A program made the position numbers and the translations under genes. Source: Didemnitutus sp041906465 (GTDB lineage: Bacteria > Verrucomicrobiota > Verrucomicrobiia > Opitutales > Opitutaceae). Taken from it: 64,000 bases of DNA. Every line of letters begins with the position of its first letter. Positions within the stretch are counted from its first letter, which is position 1. The notes beneath the pieces were generated by a model. That model did not search any database and was not told where the DNA came from. It saw only the letters and a list, made by a program, of their open reading frames with translations. Below, in pieces: positions 8,235-16,378 of the stretch. The stretch spans positions 1 through 64,000 of the forward strand of contig JAYRJE010000024.1 in assembly GCA_041906465.1 (NCBI GenBank), in the 5' to 3' direction.

Positions 8235-9017
8235 ATGGCCCCTGCCGCCCCCGCTGCTTCCGCCCCGTCCGTGCCGCCTCGCCTGCGTGGGCTGCGGCTC
8301 GATCAGGAAGCCGACATGCCGCTGCACCTCCAGGCGGAGCAGCGTCTGCGCACGCTGATCGAAGATCCCGAGTATGTCTCCGGGCGGCTGCTGCCGGATG
8401 AAGTGACGCTGTCGCACGCGCTGGGCGTCAGCCGCAACACCCTGCGCGCCGCCGTGGCGCGGCTGGTGCAGGAAGGCCGGCTCGAGCGCCGCGCCGGCGT
8501 CGGCACGCGCGTGGTCGAGCCCAAGGTCCACTCGGGGATCGGCGCCTGGCAGAGCTTCACCCGCGAGATGGCCGCCAAGGGGATCAAGGCGGAGGAGCAC
8601 AGCAGCCGCGCGGAAAAGCGGCCGGTCTCCGCCGCCGCGGCGCGCGCGTTGCAAATCCCCGCGGGCACGCCGGCCTGGTGCATCGAGCGGGTGCGGGGCT
8701 GGGACGGTCGTCCGGAGGTGCATTTTCTGTCGTTCCTGCATCCTCGGCTGCGCCTGGGCGAGAAGCTCGATCTTTCGCAGCCGCTCTATGCGCTGATCGC
8801 GGCGCGCGACGGTGCGGTGGCGGACGAGTCGATCGAGGAGCTGCAAGCGATCAATGCCGACCGGCGGCTGGCGCGACTGCTCGCGATCAAGCCCGGCACG
8901 GCCCTGCTGAGTCGCAAGCGCACGGTGCTGGACGCGGCGCGCCGGCCGATGGAATTCGCGCTCGTGCACTACCGTTGCGAGCACTTCGCGCTGACGCTGC
9001 GCCTTCGTCAGCAGTAA
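8235..9017 (+). CDS. GntR-family (HutC/UTRA) transcriptional regulator
   Basis: A 260-residue regulator. The winged-helix DNA-binding domain spans about residues 30-95, with LPDEVTLSHALGVSRNTLRAA followed by QEGRLERRAGVGTRV. A UTRA effector domain follows at about 110-255, with the typical ISVERVRG-like (CIERVRGWDGRP) and closing VDAARRPMEFALVHYRCEHF patterns. UTRA domains usually bind sugars, sugar phosphates or amino-acid derivatives. It is immediately upstream of three hexose-phosphate isomerase-type genes on the same strand (44 bp to the first), so it probably controls them and itself through the palindrome at 8215. The first 20 or so residues are low-complexity. Confidence 0.9.
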   Translation: MAPAAPAASAPSVPPRLRGLRLDQEADMPLHLQAEQRLRTLIEDPEYVSGRLLPDEVTLSHALGVSRNTLRAAVARLVQEGRLERRAGVGTRVVEPKVHSGIGAWQSFTREMAAKGIKAEEHSSRAEKRPVSAAAARALQIPAGTPAWCIERVRGWDGRPEVHFLSFLHPRLRLGEKLDLSQPLYALIAARDGAVADESIEELQAINADRRLARLLAIKPGTALLSRKRTVLDAARRPMEFALVHYRCEHFALTLRLRQQ

Positions 9018-9061
9018 CCCCGCGGCCTTCGTGTTTCTCCCACGAATCGCTCCGGTAATTT

Positions 9062-10813
9062 ATGAACCGATCCAACTACGACAAATTTCCCTGTGTGACC
9101 GTGCCCGATAGCGCGGGAACTGCGGTCGCCGGCTGGGCCGCGATCGCCACGCGCCTGGGCGAAGCGTTCCGGGCGAAGCCGGGCGCGCGCGTCCTCGTGG
9201 TCGAGTGCTACCCCGGCGTGGACGAGGCCGCCGTGCTGGCCGAGCTCGCCGCGCGGTTGAAACCAGCGGCGGCTTTGGCCGCCGGCGAGGCGCTGCGCCC
9301 GCCCGCGGAAATCGACGCGCTCGTCGCGCCGTTTCTCGGCGACGATCCGGTGTTCGGCTTTCTCGGCGGACTCACGTTGCCGCAGTTTTTCGACCCCGCG
9401 AAACTCGCCGACCTGCGCGCGCGGGTGGCGGCCGCCGGTGCCGGTCTGGCCCTCGTCGTCGGCTGCGGCGCGCGTCTCATCGCGGAGGGCGACGTCCTGG
9501 TCTACGCCGACCTCGCCCGCTGGGAGGCCCAGTTGCGCTTCCGGCGCAACGAGACGGCGAACCTCGGCGCCACCGATCGCTCCGTCGCGGCCAACCGGCA
9601 ATACAAGCGCGCGTTCTTCGTCGACTGGCGCGTAGCCGACCGCTGGAAACGCCCGCTCATCGCGGCGTGGGACTTCGTCCTCGATACGCACGATCCGGCG
9701 CAGCCCAGGCTCGCCGAGGGCGAGGCGGTGCGCCGCGGCTTGCGGCATGCCGTTACGCGGCCGTTCCGCGTCGTGCCCTTCTTCGATCCGGCGCCGTGGG
9801 GCGGCCAGTGGATGAAGGAGGCCTTCGATCTCGACCGCGGCGCGAAGAATTACGGCTGGTGCTTCGACTGCGTGCCCGAGGAGAACAGCCTCCTGCTGGA
9901 CTGCGGCGGCCTGCGGATCGAGCTGCCTTCGATCGACCTCGTGTTCGACCAGCCGCGGGCCCTGCTCGGCGAGCGCGTGCGGGCGCGGTTCGGCGACGAG
10001 TTTCCGATCCGCTTCGACTTCCTCGACACCATCGGCGGCGGCCACCTGTCGTTCCAGGTCCATCCGCTCACCGACTACATCCAGCGCCACTTCGGCATGC
10101 ACTACACGCAGGACGAAAGCTATTACCTGCTCGATGCCGAGCCCGGGGCGTGCGTTTACCTCGGGTTGAAGGAGGGCGTCGATCGCGCCGCGATGTTGCG
10201 CGAACTACAGGCGGCCCAGGCCGGCGGGGCGGCGTTCGATGCGGACCGCTATGCGAACCGCTGGCCCGCGCGGAAGCACGATCACTTCCTCATCCCGGCC
10301 GGCACCGTGCACTGCTCGGGTGCGGGCGCGATGGTTCTCGAGATCAGCGCGACGCCCTATATCTTCACGTTCAAGCTCTGGGACTGGGGCCGGCTCGGGC
10401 TGGATGGCAAACCCCGGCCCATCCACCTCGCCCACGGCGCCGCCAACATCCAGTGGGAGCGGGGCACGGCCTGGACGGAGCGCGAGCTCATCAACGCCGT
10501 GGCTCCGGTCGGCGAGGGCCCCGGCTGGCGCGAGGAACGCACCGGCCTGCACGAGCTCGAGTTCATCGAGACGCGCCGCCACTGGTTCACCGGGACCGTG
10601 CCGCACGACACGCGCGGCGGCGTGAACGTGCTCAACCTCGCGCAAGGGCGCGAGGCGGTCGTCGAGAGCCCGACCGGCGCCTTTGCCCCGATGGCCGTGC
10701 ATTACGCGGAGACCTTCATCGTGCCGGCCGCCGTGGGCCCCTACACGATCCGCCCGCATGGCCCGGGCGAGGGCGCCGAGTGCGCGACGTTGAAGGCCTT
10801 CGTCCGCACCTGA
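9062..10813 (+). CDS. Class I mannose-6-phosphate isomerase with an extra N-terminal domain
   Basis: A 583-residue protein. The C-terminal half (about 270-583) is a type I phosphomannose isomerase cupin: HLSFQVHPL holds the Gln and His zinc ligands, DESYYLLDAEPG the Glu, and LIPAGTVHCSGAGAMVLEIS the distal His. It should interconvert mannose-6-phosphate and fructose-6-phosphate. The first 230 residues (VLVVECYPGVDEAAVLAELAARL) look like a P-loop kinase fold that has lost its GxxxxGK loop. Similar long forms of this isomerase exist in other bacteria. It is followed 14 bp later by the cupin glucose-6-phosphate isomerase, in a GntR-headed operon. The role of the N-terminal domain is not known to me. 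Confidence 0.82.
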   Translation: MNRSNYDKFPCVTVPDSAGTAVAGWAAIATRLGEAFRAKPGARVLVVECYPGVDEAAVLAELAARLKPAAALAAGEALRPPAEIDALVAPFLGDDPVFGFLGGLTLPQFFDPAKLADLRARVAAAGAGLALVVGCGARLIAEGDVLVYADLARWEAQLRFRRNETANLGATDRSVAANRQYKRAFFVDWRVADRWKRPLIAAWDFVLDTHDPAQPRLAEGEAVRRGLRHAVTRPFRVVPFFDPAPWGGQWMKEAFDLDRGAKNYGWCFDCVPEENSLLLDCGGLRIELPSIDLVFDQPRALLGERVRARFGDEFPIRFDFLDTIGGGHLSFQVHPLTDYIQRHFGMHYTQDESYYLLDAEPGACVYLGLKEGVDRAAMLRELQAAQAGGAAFDADRYANRWPARKHDHFLIPAGTVHCSGAGAMVLEISATPYIFTFKLWDWGRLGLDGKPRPIHLAHGAANIQWERGTAWTERELINAVAPVGEGPGWREERTGLHELEFIETRRHWFTGTVPHDTRGGVNVLNLAQGREAVVESPTGAFAPMAVHYAETFIVPAAVGPYTIRPHGPGEGAECATLKAFVRT

Positions 10814-10827
10814 GCCGTTTTCCCCGC

Positions 10828-11397
10828 ATGCTCGATCTCGATCGGTTGCTCTCCCGTTACGATCCTCGCACCGGCGAACTCGCCGGCGTCAAACCCGTGG
10901 AGCGGCACCTCGCCGACCTGCGCGGCTGTTTCGCCGACGCGGCCGCCTACGAGGCGGCGCTCGCGGCGGGCAACCCGCTGCTCTCCCGCGTGGCGAGCGT
11001 CGAGCCGGCCGGCGGCGAAGGCGACCTGCACTACGGTGTGGGTTGCCTCATGCCCGGCCGCGTGGGCGACGAATATTACCTGACGAAAGGACATCTCCAC
11101 GCCTGGCGTCCGGCGGCGGAGTTCTATTTCGGGCTCTCCGGCGAAGGCGCGATGCTGCTGGAGGACGAGTCGACGGGCGAAAGCCGCCTCGTGCCGCTGC
11201 GGCCGCATCACGCGGTTTACGTGCCCGGCCACACCGCGCACCGCACCGTCAACACCGGCACCGCGCCGCTCACCTACCTCGGCGTTTATCCCGCTCGGGC
11301 GGGGCACGACTACGGGGCGACCGCGCGGAAAAAATTCCGCCATGTCGTCGTGGCGCGCTCCACAGGGCCGGCGCTCGAACGGCGCGCCGGCAGCTGA
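10828..11397 (+). CDS. Cupin-type glucose-6-phosphate isomerase
   Basis: A 189-residue protein of the archaeal/bacterial cupin glucose-6-phosphate isomerase family, unrelated to the classical enzyme. The metal-binding cupin motif is complete: YYLTKGHLHAWRPAAEFYFGLSGEG supplies His89, His91 and Glu98, and YVPGHTAHRTVNTG supplies His138. It converts glucose-6-phosphate to fructose-6-phosphate in the cytoplasm. The start at 10828 follows the mannose-6-phosphate isomerase stop by 14 bp. Together with that gene it would route glucose and mannose released by the island into glycolysis. Family length is about 190 residues, so it is complete. Confidence 0.9.
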   Translation: MLDLDRLLSRYDPRTGELAGVKPVERHLADLRGCFADAAAYEAALAAGNPLLSRVASVEPAGGEGDLHYGVGCLMPGRVGDEYYLTKGHLHAWRPAAEFYFGLSGEGAMLLEDESTGESRLVPLRPHHAVYVPGHTAHRTVNTGTAPLTYLGVYPARAGHDYGATARKKFRHVVVARSTGPALERRAGS

Positions 11398-11409
11398 CGC
11401 ACCTTCTCC

Positions 11410-11505
11410 ATGCCACGCCTCCTCCTTTTTCTGTCCGCGCTGATCGCCGTGGCCCTGCCGGCCGCGGAGCGCGGAATCGCTCCCGAAAAAATAAACCTTC
11501 CATGA
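11410..11505 (+). CDS. 31-residue ORF consisting of a signal-peptide-like segment
   Basis: The frame reads MPRLLLFLSALIAVALPAAE and then 11 more residues before TGA. It has the Arg, hydrophobic core and AxA-like end of a secretion signal but no mature domain. Its TGA overlaps the next gene's ATG as ATGA (11502-11505). It may be the stub of a deleted secreted protein or a small coupled leader peptide. I cannot tell which. Confidence 0.4.
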   Translation: MPRLLLFLSALIAVALPAAERGIAPEKINLP

Positions 11506-11891
11506 GTCCCTACGTCACCAAGCCCATCCCCACGGAAAAACCCGGCGTCGCGTTCGTCACGCGGCCCTGGGGATCGTTCAAGCAATACGCGCACAACCGC
11601 GAGTGCACCGTCAGCCTGATGACGGTGCTGCCCGGCCAGAAACTGAGCCTGCAGTCGCACACCGGCCGCGCGGAGCTCTGGATCGTGCTGGACGACGGCG
11701 CGGTCGTGCAGGTCGGCGACGAGACGCGCGAGCACCGCGCGGGCGACGAGATCTGGATTCCCGCCAACGAGCGGCACCGCCTGAGCTGCGCCGGCGCGCA
11801 GCCGGTCCGCGTGCTCGAAGTGGCCTTCGGGAACTGGCAGCAGGAGGACATCACCCGCTACGAAGACATCTACGCGCGCGGCACGACGTGA
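11502..11891 (+). CDS. Small cupin, mannose-6-phosphate isomerase type II-like
   Basis: A 129-residue single-domain cupin resembling the C-terminal isomerase domain of bifunctional mannose-1-phosphate guanylyltransferase/phosphomannose isomerase proteins. Seen in sequence: FVTRPWGSFKQYAHN at the start, the metal-binding PGQKLSLQSHTGRAELWIVLDDG, and IPANERHRLSC. The first cupin motif has a single His (SLQSHTGRAE) where many cupins have HxH, as is usual for this subfamily. It is the last gene of the GntR-headed cluster. It could interconvert mannose-6-phosphate and fructose-6-phosphate, or a related sugar. A bidirectional hairpin follows at 11952. Confidence 0.8.
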   Translation: MSPYVTKPIPTEKPGVAFVTRPWGSFKQYAHNRECTVSLMTVLPGQKLSLQSHTGRAELWIVLDDGAVVQVGDETREHRAGDEIWIPANERHRLSCAGAQPVRVLEVAFGNWQQEDITRYEDIYARGTT

Positions 11892-11951
11892 GCCGCCATT
11901 GGAGCGCGCTGCTGCCGCAGGGGCCGGATGGCCGCGCGGTCGAGCGTCGAA

Positions 11952-12005
11952 GTAGCGCAGGCGTCTCGCCTGCTTCCCTCTGAGCAGGCGGGACGCCTGC
12001 GCTAC
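11952..12005. terminator. Long palindrome between convergent genes, likely bidirectional terminator and dispersed repeat
   Basis: Two 23-bp arms (11952-11974 and 11983-12005) pair with one T-G mismatch around an 8-base loop. The outer arm starts GTAGCGCAGGCGTC. It separates the convergent cupin and sulfatase genes. A degenerate copy in the same kind of position is at 43877-43926. There is no T-run, so termination is inferred. Confidence 0.6.
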
Positions 12006-12045
12006 GACAGATAAGGGCGGCCGCCACCGTCGGAACCGGGCGAGG

Positions 12046-13404
12046 CTACTGCTCGATCTCGGCGGGACTCACGCGGCGCTGGCCGGACGGGCGCGCCGGG
12101 GCGGGCGCGATGTGCGGGAGTTTCTCGCCGGCGGCGGCCATGCGCGCGAGCAGGCGCTGGCGCAGGCGGTCGGCGAGCGGGCGGTGCGACTCGTAGCCGA
12201 TCAGGTTCGTGAGCTCGGAGGGATCGGCGAAAAGGTCGTAGAGGCAGGCTTCCTCGAAATTTTCCGCCCAGGCGTGCGCCACCGGATCGACGCCGCGCGC
12301 GACGACGCCGTATTTCCAGCGCGCGGTGCGGATGGCGCGGCCGACTTCGGTCTCGCTGATTTGAATGAAGACATCGTCGGGCCACGCGGCGGCGGCATCC
12401 GCACCGCCGCGCAACAGCGGCAGCACGGAGCGGCCCTGCATCTCGGGCGGGACGGGCAGGCCGGCGGCGTCGAGCAGGGTCGGCGGCAGGTCGATGAGGC
12501 TGATTAGCTCGCGCAGGTCGCCTCCGCCGCGGAACGGCCCGCCGTGAAACGCGAGCGGGACGCGGATCGACGCCTCGTGCGGCGAGCATTTGTCCTGGCC
12601 GTTGCGCGTGCGGAAATGGCTGCCGTGGTCGCTGGTGAACACGATGATCGTGTCGTCGAGCTGGCCGGTGCTGTGGAGGACATCGACCAACCGGCCGAGG
12701 GCTTCGTCGAGCCGCTTCACCAGGCCGTAATAACCGCCGAGGCTTTGCGGGGCGTTGCCGGTGAGTGCCGTGAGATCCGGCGGCGACCAGCGGCCGGTGT
12801 AGCGCTCCGCGTAGCCGAGCGGGGCAGGGTAGTCGTCGCGATGATTCTGGTGATGCGGTTCGAGGAACGAGAGGAAGAGAAAATACGGATTCGCTGCGCC
12901 GGCGCGCCCGGTGAAGTAGCGGATCGCGGCGTCGGTCAGCGCGTCGATGCGATGGCCCGGCAGACGGATCTCGCGCTGCTCGCGATCGTAGACGCGGCAA
13001 TCGTAGGCGTCCGACACGAGTTCGGGGGCGTTGGCGGCGAGCCAATAATCGTAGCCGCCGCGGCCCGCCGGTGCGACCGGGCCGCGCGGGCCGTCGGCCA
13101 GATGCCATTTGCCGATATAGGCGGTGTCGTAGCCGCCGGCGGTGAAGTGATGCGCGAGGGTTTTGGCATCGGCGGGCAGCGGGATGCGGTTGCGGAAGCA
13201 GCCGGTGGCGGTGGCGTAGCGGCCCGTTTGCAGGCAGGAGCGCGCCGGGCCGCACACGGGCTGGCAGGTGAAGGCATGGCGCGCGTGCGTGCCGGCGGTG
13301 GCGAGGCGGTCGAAGTTGGGCGTGAGGCCGAGCGGGTTGCCGTGAAGGCCGCAGGTGTCCCAGCGCTGCTGGTCGGTGAAAAAGAAAATGACGTTCGGAC
13401 GCAT
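12046..13404 (-). CDS. Sulfatase without signal peptide (likely cytoplasmic)
   Basis: A 452-residue type I sulfatase. The catalytic signature CGPARSCLQTGR provides Cys51, the residue matured to formylglycine. N-terminal metal ligands are in FFFTDQQRWD, and IGKWHL and TSDHGSHF are further active-site motifs. The protein starts directly with MRPNVIFFFTDQQ, with no secretion signal, so it should desulfate sugars after import. It lies 22 bp downstream of a GPH-type sugar symporter gene on the same strand, which fits uptake followed by desulfation. The promoter would be the family 2 site at 14928-14981. The substrate is unknown. Confidence 0.92.
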   Translation of the reverse strand: MRPNVIFFFTDQQRWDTCGLHGNPLGLTPNFDRLATAGTHARHAFTCQPVCGPARSCLQTGRYATATGCFRNRIPLPADAKTLAHHFTAGGYDTAYIGKWHLADGPRGPVAPAGRGGYDYWLAANAPELVSDAYDCRVYDREQREIRLPGHRIDALTDAAIRYFTGRAGAANPYFLFLSFLEPHHQNHRDDYPAPLGYAERYTGRWSPPDLTALTGNAPQSLGGYYGLVKRLDEALGRLVDVLHSTGQLDDTIIVFTSDHGSHFRTRNGQDKCSPHEASIRVPLAFHGGPFRGGGDLRELISLIDLPPTLLDAAGLPVPPEMQGRSVLPLLRGGADAAAAWPDDVFIQISETEVGRAIRTARWKYGVVARGVDPVAHAWAENFEEACLYDLFADPSELTNLIGYESHRPLADRLRQRLLARMAAAGEKLPHIAPAPARPSGQRRVSPAEIEQ

Positions 13405-13426
13405 TGGAGGCGAAGCGGGATGGCGG

Positions 13427-14842
13427 TCAGACGGCTCCGCGGCGCGCCTCGAGTTGCGCGCGGATGTCCGCGGCGCGGCGCTTGTCGAGACGGTAGAAAG
13501 GCAGGATCAGCAGCGCGGCGACCGAGGTGAGGCTGGTCGTCAGCGTCATGAAAAGACGGATGCCGGTGATGGTCTCGGGCGCCTGGTGGCCTTTTAGCGC
13601 CGCCTCGAAACCGACGAGATTGAGCGCGAGCCCGCTGCCGAGCAGGCCGAGCGACCAGCCGGTTTTGCGGAGCCACGAGAGCACGGCGCCGAACATGCCT
13701 TCGCGCCGCAGGCCGCCGCGCAGCTCATCCTCGTCGCAGATGTCGGCGATCATGGACGGCAGCAGCACGGACAGGCCGACGTAGACCGGGCCGCAGAGCA
13801 GCGGGTCGAACACGAGCAGCCACGGATGCGCGGGGTTGAAGAACACCCATTTCAACAGGCCTCCGACCGCCGCCATCGCGTAGATCACCGCGAGCGCCGA
13901 GCGCTTGTCGAGGCGCCGGCTGAGCCAGGCGGCCGGCCAGATCGCCGCGAAACCGACCACCGCGTAACACGACGAGAGGATGCCCTTCCACACCGCGCCC
14001 TGCACCAAGTCGCCCTGGAACATGTAGTAAACGATCAGGTAGAAATCCAGGGCGCCGGACAACATGCCCGCGATGACCTGGAGGATCGTCAGGGTGGCGA
14101 GGATGCGCATGCCACGGTTTTGCCAGACCGCGTGGCAACTGGACCAGAAGCCGGTGTTCTTCGCGGTCCCGGCGCGCGATTCGTCGCGCCGCGCAAAACG
14201 TTCGCGGACGACGAGGGCCGGCAGGAAACCGGCCAGCCCGAACACGAGCACGCCAGCGACGATGCCGACGAAACGCACGCCTTGCATCACGGACGCGAAG
14301 AAGGCGAACTGCGCCAGCGGGAACATCCACTGGTAACCGAAGCTGGCCATCTTGATGAATACCGCCTGCACCGACATCACCCGCGTGCGTTCGTGGTAGT
14401 CGGGTGTGATCTCGTAGCCGAGGCTCTGGTAAGGGACGCCCCACACGGTGTTGCACAGGAAGAAAACGGTCGAGGTCGCGAGGAACCATCCGAGCTGCCA
14501 GTTGTGCGACCACCCCTCCGGCACGAACCAGATCGACATGAACGCGGCCGCGGTGAGCCACGCGCCGACCATGATGTAAGGCCGGCGCCGGCCCCAGCGG
14601 GACTGCGTGCGATCCGAGAGGTGTCCCATGAGCGGATCGGTGAACGCATCGATGAGCCGGGGAATCGCCATCACCAGCCCGAGCAGCGCCGGGTCGATCA
14701 TGAGCGTCATCTGATAGACCGGCACCGCGAGGGTCTTCACGCCGGCTTCGCCGAACTGCACCGGCAGGCCGCCGACGCCGTAAGCCAGGCGTTCGCGCCA
14801 CGAGATGTGATCCGGCGTGCGCACCTCCGCGGGAGAACTCAT
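13427..14842 (-). CDS. GPH-family sugar:cation symporter (MFS)
   Basis: A 471-residue transporter with about 12 membrane segments. It carries hallmarks of the glycoside-pentoside-hexuronide symporter family: AIPRLIDAFTDPLMGHLSDRT followed by RWGRRRPYIMVGA, and later VLLPSMIADICDEDELRGG. It should import mono- or oligosaccharides with Na+ or H+. I chose the ATG at 14842 (MSSPAEVRTPDH); an in-frame ATG at 14869 is possible. It is the first gene of an operon with the cytoplasmic sulfatase, suggesting a sulfated sugar as cargo. A family 2 promoter precedes it with a leader of about 80 nt. Confidence 0.9.
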   Translation of the reverse strand: MSSPAEVRTPDHISWRERLAYGVGGLPVQFGEAGVKTLAVPVYQMTLMIDPALLGLVMAIPRLIDAFTDPLMGHLSDRTQSRWGRRRPYIMVGAWLTAAAFMSIWFVPEGWSHNWQLGWFLATSTVFFLCNTVWGVPYQSLGYEITPDYHERTRVMSVQAVFIKMASFGYQWMFPLAQFAFFASVMQGVRFVGIVAGVLVFGLAGFLPALVVRERFARRDESRAGTAKNTGFWSSCHAVWQNRGMRILATLTILQVIAGMLSGALDFYLIVYYMFQGDLVQGAVWKGILSSCYAVVGFAAIWPAAWLSRRLDKRSALAVIYAMAAVGGLLKWVFFNPAHPWLLVFDPLLCGPVYVGLSVLLPSMIADICDEDELRGGLRREGMFGAVLSWLRKTGWSLGLLGSGLALNLVGFEAALKGHQAPETITGIRLFMTLTTSLTSVAALLILPFYRLDKRRAADIRAQLEARRGAV

Positions 14843-14927
14843 GGACGAGAGCGGGCGCCCGGAGACCATGCGGGCGGATGGGGGTGTCCGGAGCTCGGGG
14901 CAGCGGGGCGGAATGACACGGGACGGA

Positions 14928-14981
14928 AGGTTAACAGCGGGCGAGGAGCCCCGCCATGAGACTTGACGGATCAATCCTGAG
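14928..14981 (-). promoter_or_regulatory. Family 2 promoter of the symporter-sulfatase operon
   Basis: Minus strand: CTCAG (14977-14981), 12 bases, AAGTCTCATGG (14954-14964), 20 bases, TAACCT (14928-14933). Both half-sites are perfect matches to the copies at 6018 and 17620. Confidence 0.65.
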
Positions 14982-15045
14982 ATTTTTCGTCCGGGCAACT
15001 ACCAAGCCGGCGTGCGGACCGGGATGGGCGCGGTCGCGGTGAAAG

Positions 15046-15099
15046 CTTAATTTTTATTCGCAAAGCCTCATGGTTCGGCGGCGGACGATAGCCTAGGAT
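15046..15099 (+). promoter_or_regulatory. Family 2 promoter of the TIM-barrel-like gene
   Basis: CTTAA (15046-15050), 12 bases, AAGCCTCATGG (15063-15073), 20 bases, TAGGAT (15094-15099). The predicted transcript start near 15106 rules out an upstream in-frame ATG at 15098 and supports the start at 15137. Confidence 0.6.
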
Positions 15100-15136
15100 G
15101 GAATTCCCTGGCCCCGGTTTCGACACCGCCCGCCCC

Positions 15137-16021
15137 ATGCTGCTCAACTGCTACTATTACGCCCCCCACAACCACACGCTGCTGACCAAGCATCTCCGCG
15201 CCGACCTTCACCACATGAAGGAACTCGGAGTCGATGTGGTTTCGCTCTGCGTGCAGGAGGACCAACTGCACAACTGGCATTGGCGTCGCTTGCGGACCGT
15301 CGTCGAGGTCGCCCATGAGGCAGGGCTCCAGGTGCACGCGGTGCCGAATCGCTGGTGCGGACTGGTGGCGGGTTGGCTCGACGGGTTTTCCGCCTGGACG
15401 GTGGAGCATCCGGAGACGGCCGACCGCACGACCTCGCGCGTCGGCGTTTCGGATCCGCGACACCCGGCGGTCCGCGACCATGTCACGGACATGCTCCGGA
15501 CGTTGCTGCGCGATTATCCTTTCGACGGCCTCATCTGGGACGAGCCGCGCTCCTCTAATCCCGACCTGGTGCCCTTCCTCGACGAAATGGCGGCCTACGC
15601 CAAGGGCATCCGGCCGGAGCTGACCGTGAGCCTGTTCGCCGATTCCACGCGTCCGGAAACCGCGCCGCAGTATGCGCAGACCTGGCACATCGATTACCTC
15701 GGCAGCGACGGCCACGTGCGCGCGGTGACGCACCGGATGCATCGGATGAAGACGACGATTTTCGAGTCGCACGGGGTTTTCCATCCGCTGCTCGCCGCGG
15801 CGAAAAAAAAGACGATCTTCCTCCTCGAGGCGCAACGCCATCGCGACGAGGACCTCGCGGCCTACCTCGAGGTGCTCGATGCCGCCTGTGCGCTGCCGAT
15901 GGACCAGATGATGTTCTATTACTCGGCGCACGAGATGTCGCCCGATCTGGAGGAGCGTTTCAATTGCGCGACCTGGGATGCCGTGGCGCGGGCCAAGCGC
16001 CGGGCGTCGGCATCGGCCTAG
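15137..16021 (+). CDS. TIM-barrel-like protein, putative glycoside hydrolase relative
   Basis: A 294-residue protein with no signal peptide. The pattern of alternating strands and helices suggests a TIM barrel: MLLNCYYYAPHNHT, LGVDVVSLCVQED, GLQVHAVPNRWC, FDGLIWDEPRSS, HIDYLGSDGHV, MMFYYSAHEM. WDEP and the conserved Trp/His positions are reminiscent of sugar-processing barrels, but I do not recognise a specific family and make no substrate claim. It is expressed from a family 2 promoter, divergent from the symporter-sulfatase operon, and is followed 34 bp later by a small ORF and then the XylR-type regulator. Confidence 0.75.
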   Translation: MLLNCYYYAPHNHTLLTKHLRADLHHMKELGVDVVSLCVQEDQLHNWHWRRLRTVVEVAHEAGLQVHAVPNRWCGLVAGWLDGFSAWTVEHPETADRTTSRVGVSDPRHPAVRDHVTDMLRTLLRDYPFDGLIWDEPRSSNPDLVPFLDEMAAYAKGIRPELTVSLFADSTRPETAPQYAQTWHIDYLGSDGHVRAVTHRMHRMKTTIFESHGVFHPLLAAAKKKTIFLLEAQRHRDEDLAAYLEVLDAACALPMDQMMFYYSAHEMSPDLEERFNCATWDAVARAKRRASASA

Positions 16022-16055
16022 CTCCCCCGGCGCCGCACCGCGCGTTCGTCTCCTC

Positions 16056-16355
16056 ATGACGGAATGGCTCTCTCTTTCTCGCGGCTGGACGGTGCAGCGC
16101 GACGGATCGCCCGCGATGCCGGCGGAGCTTCCGCACCTGCCGTGGCTGGCCGGGCCGAACGGCGAGAACCACTGGTTCGGAACCGTTCGCAACCAACGCG
16201 TCCTCCCGGCCGACGTGCTCGCTTCCGCTCTCGGTTCGGCGCCCTTCTCGGTGGAGGTCCGCGCCGGCACCTGGCGAGCGCAGCAAGCGTGGCCCGCCCC
16301 GTCGGCGGCGGCGGTCTTTAGGTTCGCTTTTGCGGGGCCGCCTGCGGAAATTTAG
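16056..16355 (+). CDS. Small hypothetical protein (99 residues)
   Basis: A short frame beginning MTEWLSLSRGWTVQRDG, with Trp/Pro-rich text (ELPHLPWLAGPNGENHWFG) and codon bias like its neighbours. I do not recognise it. It follows the TIM-barrel-like gene by 34 bp and ends inside a terminator-like hairpin just before the regulator gene. It could be a real small protein of that operon or the truncated start of a larger enzyme. Confidence 0.45.
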   Translation: MTEWLSLSRGWTVQRDGSPAMPAELPHLPWLAGPNGENHWFGTVRNQRVLPADVLASALGSAPFSVEVRAGTWRAQQAWPAPSAAAVFRFAFAGPPAEI

Positions 16356-16361
16356 GCGGCC
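16336..16361 (+). terminator. Hairpin at the end of the small ORF
   Basis: GGCCGCCT (16336-16343) and AGGCGGCC (16354-16361) form an 8-bp perfect stem with a 10-base loop. The downstream text is CTTCTGCCTG, without a strong T-run. It sits 18 bp before the XylR-type regulator start, so it could end the upstream transcript or attenuate read-through. Confidence 0.45.
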
Positions 16362-16378
16362 TTCTGCCTGCGTCCTTC

